This document shows, piece after piece, positions 12,501 through 24,073 of a stretch of DNA of 64,000 nucleotides. A model generated the notes under the pieces. That model was not told where the DNA came from. It did no database searches and was given only the letters and a program-made list of their open reading frames with translations. The stretch comes from Diospyros lotus. Taxonomy: Eukaryota > Streptophyta > Magnoliopsida > Ericales > Ebenaceae. The stretch lies in the NCBI RefSeq assembly GCF_014633365.1, contig NC_068344.1, forward strand, positions 8,881,669 to 8,945,668. The letters run 5' to 3'. The position numbers and the translations under genes were made by a program. Position 1 is the stretch's first letter. Each line of letters starts with the position of its first letter.

Positions 12501-13767
12501 TTTCCAACAAAAACACATTCACTGCCACTATAAGGAGAGTGAAGTGATAGGTTGTTGAGAGTAGAAGTTATATGATTTGTAGCTCCTGAATCGACAAGCC
12601 AAGCAAGATCGATGAAGGATGATTGTGTGGCATTATTAATTGGCTGAGAAAAGTGATTGTAAGAAGGTTGAGGAAACTGATTATAAGACGGTCCTGATAT
12701 AGTTCCTAGCTCATTCATGTAGACCTCATTAGAACCATTCAAGGAGGTTGAAAAAGCTTGAGTGTTTGGTTGGGAAACCATCTGAGGCTGTCCAACATTC
12801 TGATTATACACAGAATTTCTCTAAAAATTGCTATCAAATTGATGATAGCACTTGTCAACAAAGTGACTTGGCTTACCACATAGTTAACAATAAATTCTCT
12901 TACCAGACTGACGTCCTCGACCTCTTCCTCCTTTAGTACCACCTCTGTTTGACTGAAAACCTCCACCTCTATTATTGCTAAAATTCTGTGGTGTAAATGC
13001 AGTCATATTAACATGCATAGGTGAGGACATGATTGATTCTGCATTAATAGTGGCACAAACTACATTCTTTGACTGCAATCTTTGTTCGTGCATTAGTAAA
13101 AGATACTACACTTTTTTAATATCTATCTCATCCATCTGGTAAATAATTAGACTTAGTATAGTCTCATACTCATGATCCAAACCATTAAGGATTGCAAGCA
13201 ACAAATCCTTATCACTGAGAGGCTCTCCTATTGATGCCAGTGAATGACCCATTGTCTTTATCTTTAAAATGTAATCATTAATTGACAAGGCATCTTTTTT
13301 CACAGATCTAAGTTATTGTTTCAACTAGAATGATTTAGCTATAGTTTGACGAGAATATAAGCTTTCTAGAGACATCCATACCTCGGCAGATGATTCACAA
13401 TGAATCACCTGTGCCAAAACTTCCTTGTCAATCGTGGAAAAGAGTCATCCGAGCAACAATTGTTTGATCGCATCCAATTCATGAATTCTGGATTCAACAT
13501 TATTGCTTCATCCTCATTGGCATTCGGATCAGATATAAATTTTGTAGGAGTCAAACTTTTGTTGAGAAATGATTGAAGATCAAAGGCACGTATCGTAGTT
13601 GATATCTATGCCTTCCAGAAAATATAGTTGTTAGGCTCAAGTCGAATCAATATATAATTGAACGCCTTAGCCATCATAGTTAAATCAGACTGTGAAGCTG
13701 ACGAGAACAATGATGACGAGTGAGGTGGAACCGAGAAAGAGGAACTTCGATCAGGATTAGACGCCAT
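9600..13767 (-). pseudogene. gag-pol polyprotein of nested copia, with stops
   Basis: The likely start is ATG 13767, 28 bp inside the 5' LTR. Domains in order: gag (to about 13106); CCHC knuckle (about 12870-12930, with one cysteine-adjacent codon now a stop); aspartic protease WLVDSGATNHI (near 12600); GAG-pre-integrase WHDKLGHPSSN and the integrase core with YSDLWGP (about 11693-12181); integrase second half QQNGMAERKHRHVAEM (11259-11711); reverse transcriptase NLIGYKWVYRIKY (10554-10757), [17 protein letters not shown] and IYVDDILV (10254-10529); RNase H with VYTDADHAG (9780-10229). Single stops between segments and a frame change near 11700 disable it, although the order is complete. Confidence 0.9.
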
Positions 13768-13781
13768 AAATTCTAGGTTAT

Positions 13782-13794
13782 GGCTCTGATACCA
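13782..13794 (-). other. Primer-binding site of nested copia
   Basis: The minus strand reads TGGTATCAGAGCC directly after the 5' LTR. This is the classic complement to the 3' end of plant initiator methionine tRNA. Confidence 0.9.
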
Positions 13795-14074
13795 TGTAAA
13801 GATTTACAACTAAGAAATAGTAGCTAGGGCAAACATGAGAAAGGAAATATGAGAGCTGTATTATTCTTAGACTTGATGACTTACGAAAAACAGAATTAAT
13901 GCTGCTTATATACACAACAGCTATACACGATAACAAACAACTTAACAACAATGAGCGCTAACACAAAGCGCACATAATAGAGAGAAAAGTAGGCTAACTA
14001 AACTACAAAAATTAACAATTAGATATAATATAAACAGAGTAAAGAGGATAAACATAACATAGCTTCCTTTCACA
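13795..14074 (-). repeat. 5' LTR of nested copia
   Basis: 280 bp direct repeat of 8995-9274, upstream LTR in minus orientation, with the primer-binding site immediately inside at 13794. Confidence 0.95.
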
Positions 14075-14089
14075 AATCCCTCGAGGTTA

Positions 14090-17000
14090 ACCTTATTTTT
14101 TGGTTAGGGGTGGTCCCCTGGAATCTTCTGTAGTGAGGAACTGGATTTTTGGGAGAGAATAAATTTAATTCGAGAGTCATAATAGGAAAGAATATTATTA
14201 ATAAGATTTTCTCAAATTTTGTAGATTCCAATTATTTTTTACGGGTGCACCCTCTGCCGTTTCGATTTTATAAGTGCCAGGATTGAGGGTTTCCACCACT
14301 ATGAAGGGGCCTTCCCAATTAGGTGTCAACTTGTTCTCCTCTTGGGTGCTTCAAACGTCAGCTTGCTGCAACACCCAATCTCCAGGAAGGAAGCTCTGAG
14401 CCTTAACTCTTCGGTTGTAGTACCTTTCAATACGTCGATTGTAAGCTGCTTGTCAAACCTTCACTTGATCACAAAGTTCATTTAGGAGATCGAAGTCGTT
14501 TCTTAGACTCTGCTCATTGGACTCTAGGCTAAAAAGCTCCATTCTGAGGGTTGGCACCCCAATCTCCACCAGGATCAGAGCTTTTGAACCATAACATAGG
14601 CTGAATGGAGTCTCGCCTGTAGATACCTTCACCGTGGTTCGGTAAAACCATAATATAATTGGTAACTCATCCACCCAGCTTCCATCTGCTTTATCCACAC
14701 AGGCCTTTAGACCATGTAATAAGTTTCAGTTAGCGAGCTCAATTTGGTCGTTGGCTTGCGGATGGGCCATCGAAGTGAAATTCTGCCTTATTCCTAGCTC
14801 ATGGCACTATTCCTGCACCGATCGATCAATAAACTGAGTGCCGTTATCTAAAATTAGGACTCGAGGGATTCCGAACTGACACACCACATTCTTTCATAGA
14901 AATTGCTTTACTCACCGAGCAGTAATGGAGGCCACTGTTTTCGTTTTAACCCATTTTGTGAAATAATATATGGTGGCAATAATGTATCTAACTTGCCCAT
15001 CCGCTAAAGGAAAAGGACCCAAGATGTCGATGCCCCACTAAGCAAAAGAGCAAGGTGTAACCAGATGAGTTAAAGTGACAGCTGGTAAATGAACTAGATG
15101 GGAGGTTCGCTGGCATCTATAGCAGGCTTTGACCAGCTACTCTGAATCCCTCGTCATCGTTGGCCATAATACCCCTGCCGAAGAGCCTTCTAGCTAAGGG
15201 TTAGGGCCCCAATATGGCTTCCACATATCCCTTCGTGGATCTCCCTTAAAATGTAGTCTGCTTCTCTGGGTCGGATACACTTCAGTAAGGGTTGTAAAAA
15301 AAACCTCTTATAGAGCTCTCCATCGACTATCACAAAACTTTGGACCTTTTTCTTAATTTCTCGGGCTTCTGAATTACCCTCGAGAAGCTTTCCCTCATTC
15401 AAGTATAGAAGTAGGGGATCCACCCAACTGGGTTCGGCATCAACACACATTTGTTCGGCTAACTCCTCGATGCTCTTTTGTGGTAAAGACTCAATTCGAA
15501 TCTCTCGAGAGTTGGTAGGAAAAGAGGACGAAGCAATCTGGGACAAAAGATCTGCTTCCATATTCATAGCCCGAGGAACATATTCTACCTTTACTGACTA
15601 GAAGCATGCCATTAGCTCCTTGATCATAGCTAGATATTTCGCCATGTGCCCTTCCTGAGCCTCATATTCTCCATTCACTTGCTGCACCACCAAATTCGAG
15701 TCCGAACTCACCTCAATTCGCTATGCTTCTAACTGTTCAGCCAATCTCAACCCTACCAATAGGGCCTCATATTCAACTTCTTTATTGGATGCTCGAAACT
15801 CAAAGTACAAGGCATAGGGCTAGGTCTGCCCCTTAGGGCTTTTGAACATCAGCCCTGCTCCACTGCCGCCTGAGGTCGAGCTTCCATCCACGGCCAACAC
15901 CCATGGCCTTTGGTTCTATTCCAAAACCTCCTGAAGTCTAATCCCTTCAACGATAAAATCTGCCAAATTTTTGGGCCTTGATAACCAGCCGAGGCCTATA
16001 CTCAATATCAAAAGCTGTGAGCTCCATCGCCCACTTCAACATCCTTCCCGAGAGCTCTAGTTTACTAAGCACCTACCTCAAAGGTTGGTTAGTGAGCACA
16101 ATAATAGTATAAGCTTGAAAGTAGGGTTGAAGTTTTCCTGGCCGAGATTATCAAGGCGAAAGCCAACTTCTCCATGGGGGAATATCGAACCTCAGCCTCA
16201 GTCAACCGCTTGCTGGCATAATAAATAAGCCTTTGCCTTTGGTCTTCTTCTCAAACTAGCATTGAACTTACAGCCTCTTTGGCTACCGCCAAATAAAGAT
16301 ATAGTGGCTCCCCCTACTGAGGCTTGGTGAGGACTAGAGGTGAAGCCAGATATTCCTTCAGTTTGCTGAAAGCTTCTTGGAACTCATTGTCCCAGACAAA
16401 ATTCTTTGCCTTCGCCAGACCCTTCTCCGCTGATTGAAAGAGGAATCTCCCTAAAGCTGTCCTTCTTCCTGTTAAGCTTTGTACTTCCTTGATGTTCCTC
16501 AGGGCTGGCATGTCCAAAATGACTTTAACCTTCACTAGGTTCACCTCAATCCCCTAGTGATGAACTATATAGCCCAGGAACTTTCATGTAGAAACTCCAA
16601 AAGTGCATTTGATAGGATTAAGCTTTATATGAAACTTACGAAGAGTTTGGAAGCATTCTTCCAAGTCAACTGGATGGTGTTCGGCAATGAGGCTTTTCAC
16701 CAACATGTCGTCTACGTAAGCCTCCATGTTTCAGCCCAGCTGATGTTGAAAAAACTTATTTGCTAAATGCTAGTAAGTGGCCCTAACATTCTTCAACCCA
16801 AACGACATTATTGTGTAACAGTACATTGCTTTATTAGTGATGAACACTGTCTTTTCCTGGTCTTCAAGGTGCAACGAAATCTGGTGATATCCCTGAAAGG
16901 CGTCTAAAAAACTCACCAGCAAACACCCAGTTGTTCCATCAATTAAGGCATCTATCCAAGGAAGGGGGTAACCATCCTTCGGACAAGCCTTGTTAAGGTC

Positions 17001-17760
17001 AGTGAAGTCAATGCAAATCCTCCACTTGCAGCCCTTGGGCACCAACACCACATTTGTTAATCAATTGGGATAGTCTACCTCCCGAATGTATTGCGCATCC
17101 ATCAGCTTCTCCACTTCCACCTAGATCTCTTTGGCTCTTTCCAGGGAAAAACTTCGCTTCTTCTACTTGATAGGTCGAAAACCCAAACGTATTCCCAAAC
17201 TGTGCGTCATGACCTTCGGGTTAACCCTCGGCATGTCTTGAGTTATCCATGCGAAAACATCCGCATACTATTGTAGAAGGGCTAAGATTTGACTCTTTAG
17301 GGGGTTTTTCAGCTTAACACTTATCTTTATACACCGATCATGATGGTCTTCCCTCAGGGTACCACATCAAGCCTATCCACTGGCTCTGCCATCTTTGGAT
17401 CCCCCAACCCTCCAATAAGAAACTAATGGCTAGCAGAGGTCCCCTTGCTCTTTCTTCTTCTAGATTCTTTTTATGACCAGAAGTTTCTCCTTGTGGTGAT
17501 TTCTCCTCTATCTTCCTTCATGGGGGCTCGGCACCCCGCGCCACCCCTATAGACGCAATATAACATTCTCGGGCTGAATACAAATCTCCTCGCACCTCTC
17601 CTACCCCATTAGCTATGGGGAACTTCACCATCATGTGATACGTGCCAGGAATAGCCTGAAAAGTGTTAAGTCCTGACCTTCCCAGAATCATGTTATAAGC
17701 CGTAGGCACGTCTGCCACTAAGATATCTAACATGACCCGAGAGGTTCATGAGTCCTTTCC
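14090..17760 (-). pseudogene. pol of the Tat-like element (PR-RT-RNaseH-INT), decayed
   Basis: Segments in pol order on the minus strand: aspartic protease downstream motif AYNMILGRSGLN (17518-17733); reverse transcriptase with KWRICIDFTDLNKACP and FLDAFQGYHQI (16770-17051), ending in a connection domain (16314-16544); an RNase H region (about 15600-16000); the integrase zinc-binding region and neighbour (15190-15567); and an integrase core/C-terminal piece with PFSLCYGSKALI (14453-14698), followed to about 14090 by the terminal GPF-V...GTYKIET type motif. Stops separate the segments. The copia element at 8995-14074 is inserted just downstream of this end. Confidence 0.85.
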
Positions 17761-18249
17761 TAGAACCAACGGAAGCTGAATGACTCTATCAGAATACACT
17801 GCTTCTCCATCAAATCCGATCAAGGGGACACGGGCCGGCCTCAACTGCTCCATTCAATACCCCATGCCCAAGAAGGCTTGCCTGTATAAAATCTCCGAAG
17901 AGCTACTTGGATCTAGTAGGATCCACCAAAGCTCCCATTTTCCTAGTTCGGCTATTATCACCAGCGGATCCTTTTGGTTAGGATACCACGGGAGGTCGCT
18001 ATCTAAAAAATAGATTGTCTCCCCTCTCTTCGACCTCTTCACCCCCGAGGTTCTGTTCACTCCTAAATCCTCCTCGCCCTTCGCTCCTGGGACTTCTCTC
18101 GCCTTGAGGGTATGGAACACTAGAGGCTGTGGATGATCTTCTCCCGCTTACGGTGGTCTCTCCCTCTGGGGTGAATTTTGAACGCAATCTTTCTCCTCTG
18201 CTTGGTCCCACCTGGGAAGAGGACTTCGCGAATGCCGTTCTCACCCTTT

Positions 18250-19549
18250 TTGGGGATCCGCTTCCCTAGCCACAAAACTACTAAGGAAACCCTGATTGAT
18301 GAGCTCTTGGATCTCCTCTTTTAACTAGTGGCACTCCTCCATATCATGGCCATGATCTCAATGGAAGCGACAATATTTATTCTGGTTCCTCTTATTGGAC
18401 GGTGCCCGCATAGGCAATGGCTTCTTCAAATAATCCTTTCCCTCAATAGTGGCGAGGATCTCTGCTTTAGGAGCATTTAAGGGAGTGAAACTACTCGATT
18501 CCCACTGAGGACGGGCCTTCTCTTTACCATCCTCTCTTCTACTTTCACTCTTATTCTCTTTAAAATGTTTCTTTTATTTCTTCTTCTCGGTGTATTCAAC
18601 TCGCTTCGCCTGCATAACTTCCTCAGCATTAATATACTTCGTTGTCTGGTAAAGAATATCCATGAATGTGAGCAGGGGAGTTTTAACCAATCATTGAGCG
18701 AATGGGCTAGGCCTTAGGGCATTCTGGAATGCCACCATGGCAACACTATGGTCGAAGTTCTCGATGCTCAAGGCCTTCATATTAAATCTTGAGACGAAAT
18801 TCTTCAAGGGTTCACCTTGGTTCTGCTTTATGCCTTTGAAGAGGCATAAAGTGAGCCAAAAAGCTCATCCGAAGCTATGCAAAGTTGTCTATTGAGTGAT
18901 GAGGAAAATTTGAGTACTAGGCAAGCGCGTGCCTTTCTAGTGTAGCCAAGAAGACTCTATACCACATTGCATCGGACGCATCCTACACCATCACATGAGA
19001 GGTAAAGAGATCCAGGTGATCCATCGAGTCAATAATGCCTACATAGGGCTTGATACCCGGAATGAGAAGACGTTTGGGTAGCACCGTAGCCATAATCTCT
19101 GGACTAAGAGGCTGGTTCATAGCCTTCCCATAGGACTCTCCCTACTTCGACTTTAAGGCCGCAATCTCCTTCTATAACTAACGTAGCCTTCTTTCTTGTT
19201 GCTGCGCATGCGACATACTAGAAGATTCTTCGGCTTCGCCATGTCCATCTTCCTGTCCCCGTTCTCGAGGCTCCGCCTCATGTTAGCAAGATCTTTCCTT
19301 TAGTGGAGGCTCCTGCCTTCCTCTTGCTTGAGAATAATGGGTTTGCTGGTGCTAGTGGTACAGGAAGCCAATGAGGAACTTCATTAGACGTTGGACCTGA
19401 TTATCCAAAAGTGCAATTCGATCAGGCGAGGAAAGAGGATTGTCTAGGCTATGCTCCCTCCCTTGCTGGCTTCTTGGGGGGCTATTCTGAGTCAACTTTG
19501 GGGCAGGGTTACCGCCAATAGCTCGAGATTGGTGCCTTCTTGTTGCCAT
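18250..19549 (-). pseudogene. gag of the Tat-like element, decayed
   Basis: The likely start is the ATG at 19549 (MATRRHQSRAIGG), about 85 bp inside the 5' LTR. Downstream fragments match Tat-type gag: DASDAMWYRVF..TLERHALAWY near 18960 and a C-terminal YCRFH-DHGHDMEEC zinc-binding-like motif followed by LKEEIQELI near 18280-18400. Several stops and at least one frame change interrupt it, so it cannot encode a full capsid protein. Confidence 0.75.
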
Positions 19550-19616
19550 CAAAACAGAGAAAGAAACTTGAACATCAAGGTAAAATGTACTAAAGGCAGA
19601 AAGAAAATGCCTCAGC

Positions 19617-19634
19617 CCCACAATGGGCGCCAAA
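19617..19634 (-). other. Primer-binding site of the Tat-like element
   Basis: The minus strand directly after the 5' LTR reads TTTGGCGCCCATTGTGG. The TGGCGCC core is the common tRNA-primer complement of plant Tat/Athila-group gypsy elements. I did not assign the tRNA species. Confidence 0.7.
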
Positions 19635-20170
19635 TGATGATGTAGAGCCGATCACCCTCTCCTGTCTTGAACTAAGTACTTGCAAAATGGAGTCGGGGAC
19701 TTGTTCCCCTGTGATCACTTCGACGTTCAAGTCAGTTCTCAAACTTTATCCAAGTTTAAGTATGTAGCTGAAAACACAAGGAAAAAAGAGGAATCCCTTA
19801 CTCGTCTCAGTTGCTTCCTTTTTATCCTCTTGTCAAGATAAGAATTCCCTTTTCGAGCCTTCGAGATTTGGATCCCGTCCTTTGCGAAGCCATGATTTGG
19901 AGATATGGATATGGCAATCGTTTCCGAGGGGTTTGGGATAATCCCTATTTCCATCATCTTCGTAATGATGATTGAGGCCAAGGAATCTGGCGAATCTTCG
20001 TTGAGCAAAAGGCTAGTCGGTTTGTTGAGACGTATCTACCACGTCTCTCCCAGAGTTAGGTTGGATGGCGGCCTTAAATTGGCCTCCGGGGAGCCCGTGT
20101 CTTAGCTATTACTAGTTATATTCTCGAAATATAAGAGTAATTATAAACTCGAAAGCATTTTCCCTCACCA
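19635..20170 (-). repeat. 5' LTR of the Tat-like element
   Basis: Direct repeat of 3204-3741 with matching termini (TGATGATG...CCCTCACCA). The target duplication ATGGG follows directly at 20171. On the minus strand this is the upstream LTR, because the primer-binding site and the gag start lie just inside it. Confidence 0.92.
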
Positions 20171-20175
20171 ATGGG

Positions 20176-20588
20176 ATAATGTGTAATCTTAGTGTGAATC
20201 ATGTGAAAGGGGACGTCATATGACCTCTCTTGAATAAAGCTCTAAATCATAAATAATTTATCACGACATTATATAATTAATATAAAATTAAAATTTTAAA
20301 TATAAAATTAATAAGGATTGGACATGAGTCAACTGCCGTACTATGAAGTAAACTGCCATTCAGTTTGGGATAGGAAAATTATTGGACGCGTTACAGTCTG
20401 CAACATATCACGAAGACTATGGAGTCAACTGCCGTGCTTGAACAGATTAATCTCATTAGGAAAATGATTATCACAAACATCGTCCTTGGATGCATGCTTA
20501 ACAGGTTCTTGCTATCCTCCTCTTTGTTATCATTGTCTTTGCCTACTAAGTGCACTACCCTAGCTGTTTGGTCCTCCAGAAAATCCAG
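20176..20588. other. Upstream region of receptor pseudogene copy 1
   Basis: AT-rich sequence resuming the host locus after the ATGGG duplication. From about 20465 it aligns with 34490 onward in copy 2. No separate gene is seen. Confidence 0.6.
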
Positions 20589-21544
20589 ATGGCTGCTCCA
20601 TCATTATTCTTTCTGTTTTTGGGATTGTATTCCATGCTATCTCATGATCTGGAGCTTTTTCACAACCCTGTTTCGGCACAAGAATATAGCAACAGCAACA
20701 TCAAGATCAGTTGCCTCAACTCCTTTAGCTGTGGAAAATTCGGACCTCTGTTTTTTCCGTTGACTAATCAGATTTATTCCCAGTGCGGCCTCTACACAGT
20801 GTTCTGCAATGGAGACGATCGGCTTCCTCAAGTGCATATCTATGATCCAAGTGAAGGCTTTTCTTTCCATAACATAACCCAAATCTCATCCGAGCAGTGG
20901 TGGAGCCAAGAAAGATTTTTAGTCTTGGCTAAATTATAATTTTAGACCTGACCAAATTATAATTATTTATAATAATATATGTATAAAATAAAAAATAAAA
21001 AAACAAAAAAGTCAGCTGGGGCTTGCCCCAGCTGGCCATTAGGTGGCTCCGCCACTGCATCCCAGGCCAACGGTAGGAGCAAGATTAAACCCAATTCAAA
21101 GCTGATTTAGATGCAAAAAATTGCAGAGCCTTGAGGAATTTGAGTTTACCCAACTTTGCTTCTCTTTCATTCTCCATCCCTCACAATCTCACCCCCTTCC
21201 AATGCAACAGAAGAGAAGCTCCTTTGCATCTAGCCCTCCCACGGATAATCTCTATTTCAACTACACAGGCTGCGATGATCATAACTATATTTACTACTAC
21301 AAGTATCCACCACAGCCTGATAATGTTTCTTATTCTGAAGCTCAACTTTTTAATGGCTGCTCCCTGATTCAGCTGCCTTTAAGTTCGGACGAATTTGAAC
21401 CTGTCGATGTTGGCAACCTATTCGAACTACTGACTGCTAGCTATTACATCGAATTGCAAGCGTCCGAGGATTGCCTAAAATGTCACCGGAGAGGAGGCCA
21501 ATGTCAGGAGATCAACCAAAAATTTCACTGCACGGCCAAAACAG
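20589..21544 (+). pseudogene. LRK10-like receptor kinase, ectodomain exon, copy 1 (broken)
   Basis: The start chosen is ATG 20589, because it begins a hydrophobic signal peptide (MAAPSLFFLFLGLYSML); an upstream in-frame ATG at 20550 lacks this. Then comes a cysteine-rich galacturonan-binding-type WAK domain (NIKISCLNSFSCGKF) and a WAK-associated C-terminal motif CLKCHRRGGQCQEI. The exon ends at the GT donor after 21544. Two lesions: a 163-bp hAT-type MITE at 20895-21057, whose sequence brings in a stop, and a 5-bp insertion near 21206-21216 relative to copy 2, which shifts the frame. In this family the ectodomain faces the cell wall. This copy cannot make it. Confidence 0.82.
20895..21057. 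mobile_element. hAT-like MITE, 163 bp
   Basis: Terminal inverted repeats CAGTGGTGGAGCCA and CAGTGGCGGAGCCA. The flanks CATCCGAG (20887-20894) and CATCCCAG (21058-21065) form an 8-bp duplication with one mismatch. Copy 2 shows the empty site (at 34914). It has no coding capacity. The 8-bp duplication and CAGTG-type ends fit the hAT superfamily. Confidence 0.88.
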
Positions 21545-21681
21545 GTATCCTTTGCCGCATCTAAACATCAAATATCATGGTATCAAGCTGTTGTCGTTCA
21601 TAGACAGAACTTAACCATTCTATTTTCGAGGTTTTAGACTGTGAAATTCAATTTCATTTATTAACCTGCTGTTTATTGCAG

Positions 21682-21717
21682 GAGGGGTAGACATCAAACT
21701 GATCATCATCCTCATAG
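21682..21717 (+). pseudogene. Mini exon of LRK10-like copy 1 (start of membrane segment)
   Basis: 36 nt between an AG acceptor (21680-21681) and a GT donor (21718). It encodes a hydrophobic stretch around DIKLIIILIG. The phase fits the donor at 21544 (codon split after its first base). The equivalent exon in copy 2 is 33 nt. Confidence 0.65.
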
Positions 21718-22489
21718 GTAAGAAGCTTCTAAAGTGACTTCTTTGTTCCCAAATCACTTTTGATTTTCCATTTTTAAAGCATTCCATCCACAACCCTGGT
21801 CATTCTAGTACTTCTAAATGCCTTAGCTTATTTTTTACTAATGAAAATTATAAACTTTTCATGAGTTAAATTATTTTATTATTTGGTTGATAAAGTTGGA
21901 GAGACTTATAAGTTACCCCATCTTATAAGATTTTTCAACAATTTTTCTTAAAAGCTGAGATTCTTAGCTTTGTTTTCAATAGCTTATAAAATGTTTAAAC
22001 AATCTATAATTAACCGAATAAAAAAATCAAAATTCACTCCTCAAAATTTAAAATGCACAAGTGGCCATAAAACCTCTAGCACTTATGAGCTACCATAATT
22101 AACCAACAATGGCGAACACCCTCTTACCCATTGGTCAAGTGTTGGAGATGTATTTGCTTATATTCATTATCCATATGTACAAAAAAGAAGTAATATATCT
22201 CTTAATATGATAGTGTCTTTTTGGAGTTTAGTCTTCTAATATCCTTAACTTAAAAAGGCAACAAACAATTTCCTTTTTACATTCTTTGAATTTTTCTATT
22301 ACTTCTTTTGTCTTCTCCACCTCAAAGAAGGGAAATGGAATAAAATTGAAACAAAATACATGGTAAAAACATTATCCCATTACAAATTAAAAGGTTTTAA
22401 TATATTATAAATGAAAACAAACAATTACTACATTCTTTTTATTTTTTAATTTTCAGTTTTGAGTTTTAAATTCATTTTCAATTTTTTAT
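21718..22489 (+). other. Intron of LRK10-like copy 1, before the CACTA insertion
   Basis: AT-rich intron sequence, partly alignable to 36412-36990 of copy 2. No gene seen. Confidence 0.6.
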
Positions 22490-22507
22490 TTTCACTACAA
22501 CAAAAAT

Positions 22508-22665
22508 AGGCATTAACGATCAAAAATTAACGACGACATTAGTTTTGGTCGTTAATGTAATACTATTAACGACTAAATATAGATCCCATCGTTATAAGAT
22601 AATTTTTAACGACAGGGAAAATAAGTCGTCGTTAATCAATCATTTTCCCGTCGTTATTGACTAAA
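22508..22665. repeat. CACTA left subterminal repeats
   Basis: Repeated TTAACGAC/GTCGTTAA motifs in direct and inverted order. In this superfamily such repeats bind the element's DNA-binding protein. Confidence 0.7.
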
Positions 22666-23019
22666 ATTTTTAATTCCAACTATGAAATAATAAAAAAAAT
22701 TATTAAAATTTAAGTACTACTTATAATAATTAATTTATTATAATTATTATAATAATACAATATATCAAACTAATTAATTTATTATAATTAATAGATTTAT
22801 AATATAATTATATTTTTAAATAAATATTAATTTGATACAATAATTTAAATTATTTTATTACCATATTTTACATTAATAATTCAAATTATTATTTTATTAG
22901 TTATCATAATTATAAATTATTTTTTTTATCAATTAAATAATTAATTATATTATTTATATAAATTATTTGATTTTTATTTAACAAATAAATATTTTAAAAA
23001 TAAAAAAAAAAAAGAAAAA
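22666..23019. other. AT-rich CACTA interior, left
   Basis: Nearly pure A/T sequence of short TAATTAT repeats with no reading frame of interest. Confidence 0.6.
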
Positions 23020-23120
23020 AATGTGGGCGGGAGTACTCCCGCCGTGTATATCTCTTTCTTTCTTTTTCTCTCCCTCTCCCTTTCCCCTTCTTCCCCAAAT
23101 CATCAAATCCCTAACTCCCC

Positions 23121-23154
<34 letters not shown>

Positions 23155-23290
23155 AAGTACTCCTGCTATCGATCGATTCGCCGCGCCTCCTGTCGTAGCC
23201 GCTGCCGCTGTCGTTGCCGCTATCGCTGCCGCTGCCGCTGCCTCCGCCTCCGGTTGCCGCCGCCTCCGTCTTCGCCGCCTCAAAGAAGGT
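23020..23290 (+). promoter_or_regulatory. Putative promoter/5' UTR exon of the CACTA transposase gene
   Basis: A sudden GC-rich island in AT-rich sequence. It starts at a perfect palindrome (GGCGGGAGTACTCCCGCC, 23027-23044), then CT-rich sequence with a (TC)n run (23123-23150), then CGCTGC-rich sequence ending CAAAGAAG before GTATATAT (about 23289), a plausible splice donor. Reading frames here are low-complexity Arg/Leu/Pro runs and are not taken as genes. Confidence 0.5.
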
Positions 23291-23727
23291 ATATATATAT
23301 TGTGTGTGTGTATGTAGTCTACGTGTATATATATTCTATGTGTGTGTATATGTATTATGTGTGTATATATGTATTCTGCGTATATATGTATTATGTGTAT
23401 ATATGTATTCTACGTGTATGTCTATGGATTATGTGTGTATGTATATATATTTATTTGATACTTTGATTCTTTGATTTGACTGATTGTGTGGCGCTAAAGC
23501 TATATAGTCTTGTATTATGTGTGTATGTATATATATTATAGTGATTGCATATGTTGCTTCTTTCCTTCCTAATTTGACTATTTAGAGCAAGCTTCTAATG
23601 TTAAAAAAACAGAGCAACGTACTGTTATCAAACCAAAAGAATCACTTGCTTTTGATATTAATTGTTGCAACGTATTGTTATCAAACCAAAAGAAGAAAAA
23701 AGCAAGCCACAGCATCTAATCTTTTCC

Positions 23728-24073
23728 AAAAACACTTTATAACAAAAATAGTAAGACAATTAATGTCAATATTATTTGTAAAATAGTCACTTGCTTTTCA
23801 CTTGAAAGGATAGCAGTATGCCAATTTTATTTTTGTCTTACTATTATTTGTAAAATAGCAGTGTATAAAAGATACACGTATGGCAGTATGAGTGTTAACC
23901 AAAAACACTTTACAACAAAAATAGTAAGACAATTAATGTCAATATTATTTGTAAAATAGTCACTTGCTTTTCACTTGAAAGGATAGCAGTATGTCAATAT
24001 TAATTTTGTCTTACTATTATTTGTAAAATAGCAGTATGTAAAAGATACACATATGGCAGTATTGAGTGTTAAT
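23728..24073 (+). repeat. Tandem duplication of about 173 bp inside CACTA
   Basis: The segment 23728-23900 is repeated at 23901-24073 with a few differences; each unit starts AAAAACACTTTA and ends near GAGTGTTAA. It lies in the probable first intron of the transposase gene. A shorter repeat (CAACGTA-TGTTATCAAACC) precedes it at 23615 and 23666. Confidence 0.8.

Larger units (their letters stand above)
8995..14074 (-). mobile_element. Ty1/copia LTR retrotransposon, structurally complete, nested
   Basis: Two 280-bp direct LTRs (8995-9274 and 13795-14074, TG...CA) differ at about 10 positions by eye, mostly transitions. The flanks AATCT (8990-8994) and AATCC (14075-14079) form a 5-bp target duplication with one transition. 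On the minus strand TGGTATCAGAGCC follows the 5' LTR (initiator-Met tRNA primer site) and a polypurine tract GAGGGGGAAT precedes the 3' LTR. The domain order gag, protease, integrase, RT, RNase H is the copia order. Motifs such as WLVDSGATNHITS and YKCLHPSGRIYFS look Ale/Retrofit-like (inference). It is inserted in the Tat-like element and is younger than it. Confidence 0.95.
3204..20170 (-). mobile_element. Tat-like Ty3/gypsy LTR retrotransposon with nested insertions
   Basis: Two direct LTRs (3204-3741 and 19635-20170) enclose gag and pol remnants on the minus strand. The element is flanked by an exact 5-bp target duplication ATGGG (3199-3203 and 20171-20175). A primer-binding site reading TGGCGCC on the minus strand adjoins the 5' LTR at 19634, and a G-rich polypurine tract adjoined the 3' LTR before a solo LTR landed between them. 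The reverse transcriptase and integrase resemble the Tat/Retand lineage (CIDFTDLNKACPKDGYPLP). A long antisense ORF lies between pol and the 3' LTR. Without its two insertions (8995-14074 and 3746-5881) it would be about 9.7 kb. The LTRs differ much more than those of the nested copia, so this is the older insertion. Confidence 0.92.

Noticed and set aside
22490..22492. TTT as proof of the CACTA target duplication
   Set aside because: Both flanks are T-rich, so the 3-bp match alone is weak; the call rests on the inverted ends and transposase.
22978..23466. Arg-rich and Ser/Leu-rich frames around the CT and CGCTGC repeats
   Set aside because: Low-complexity translations of microsatellites in a probable 5' UTR.
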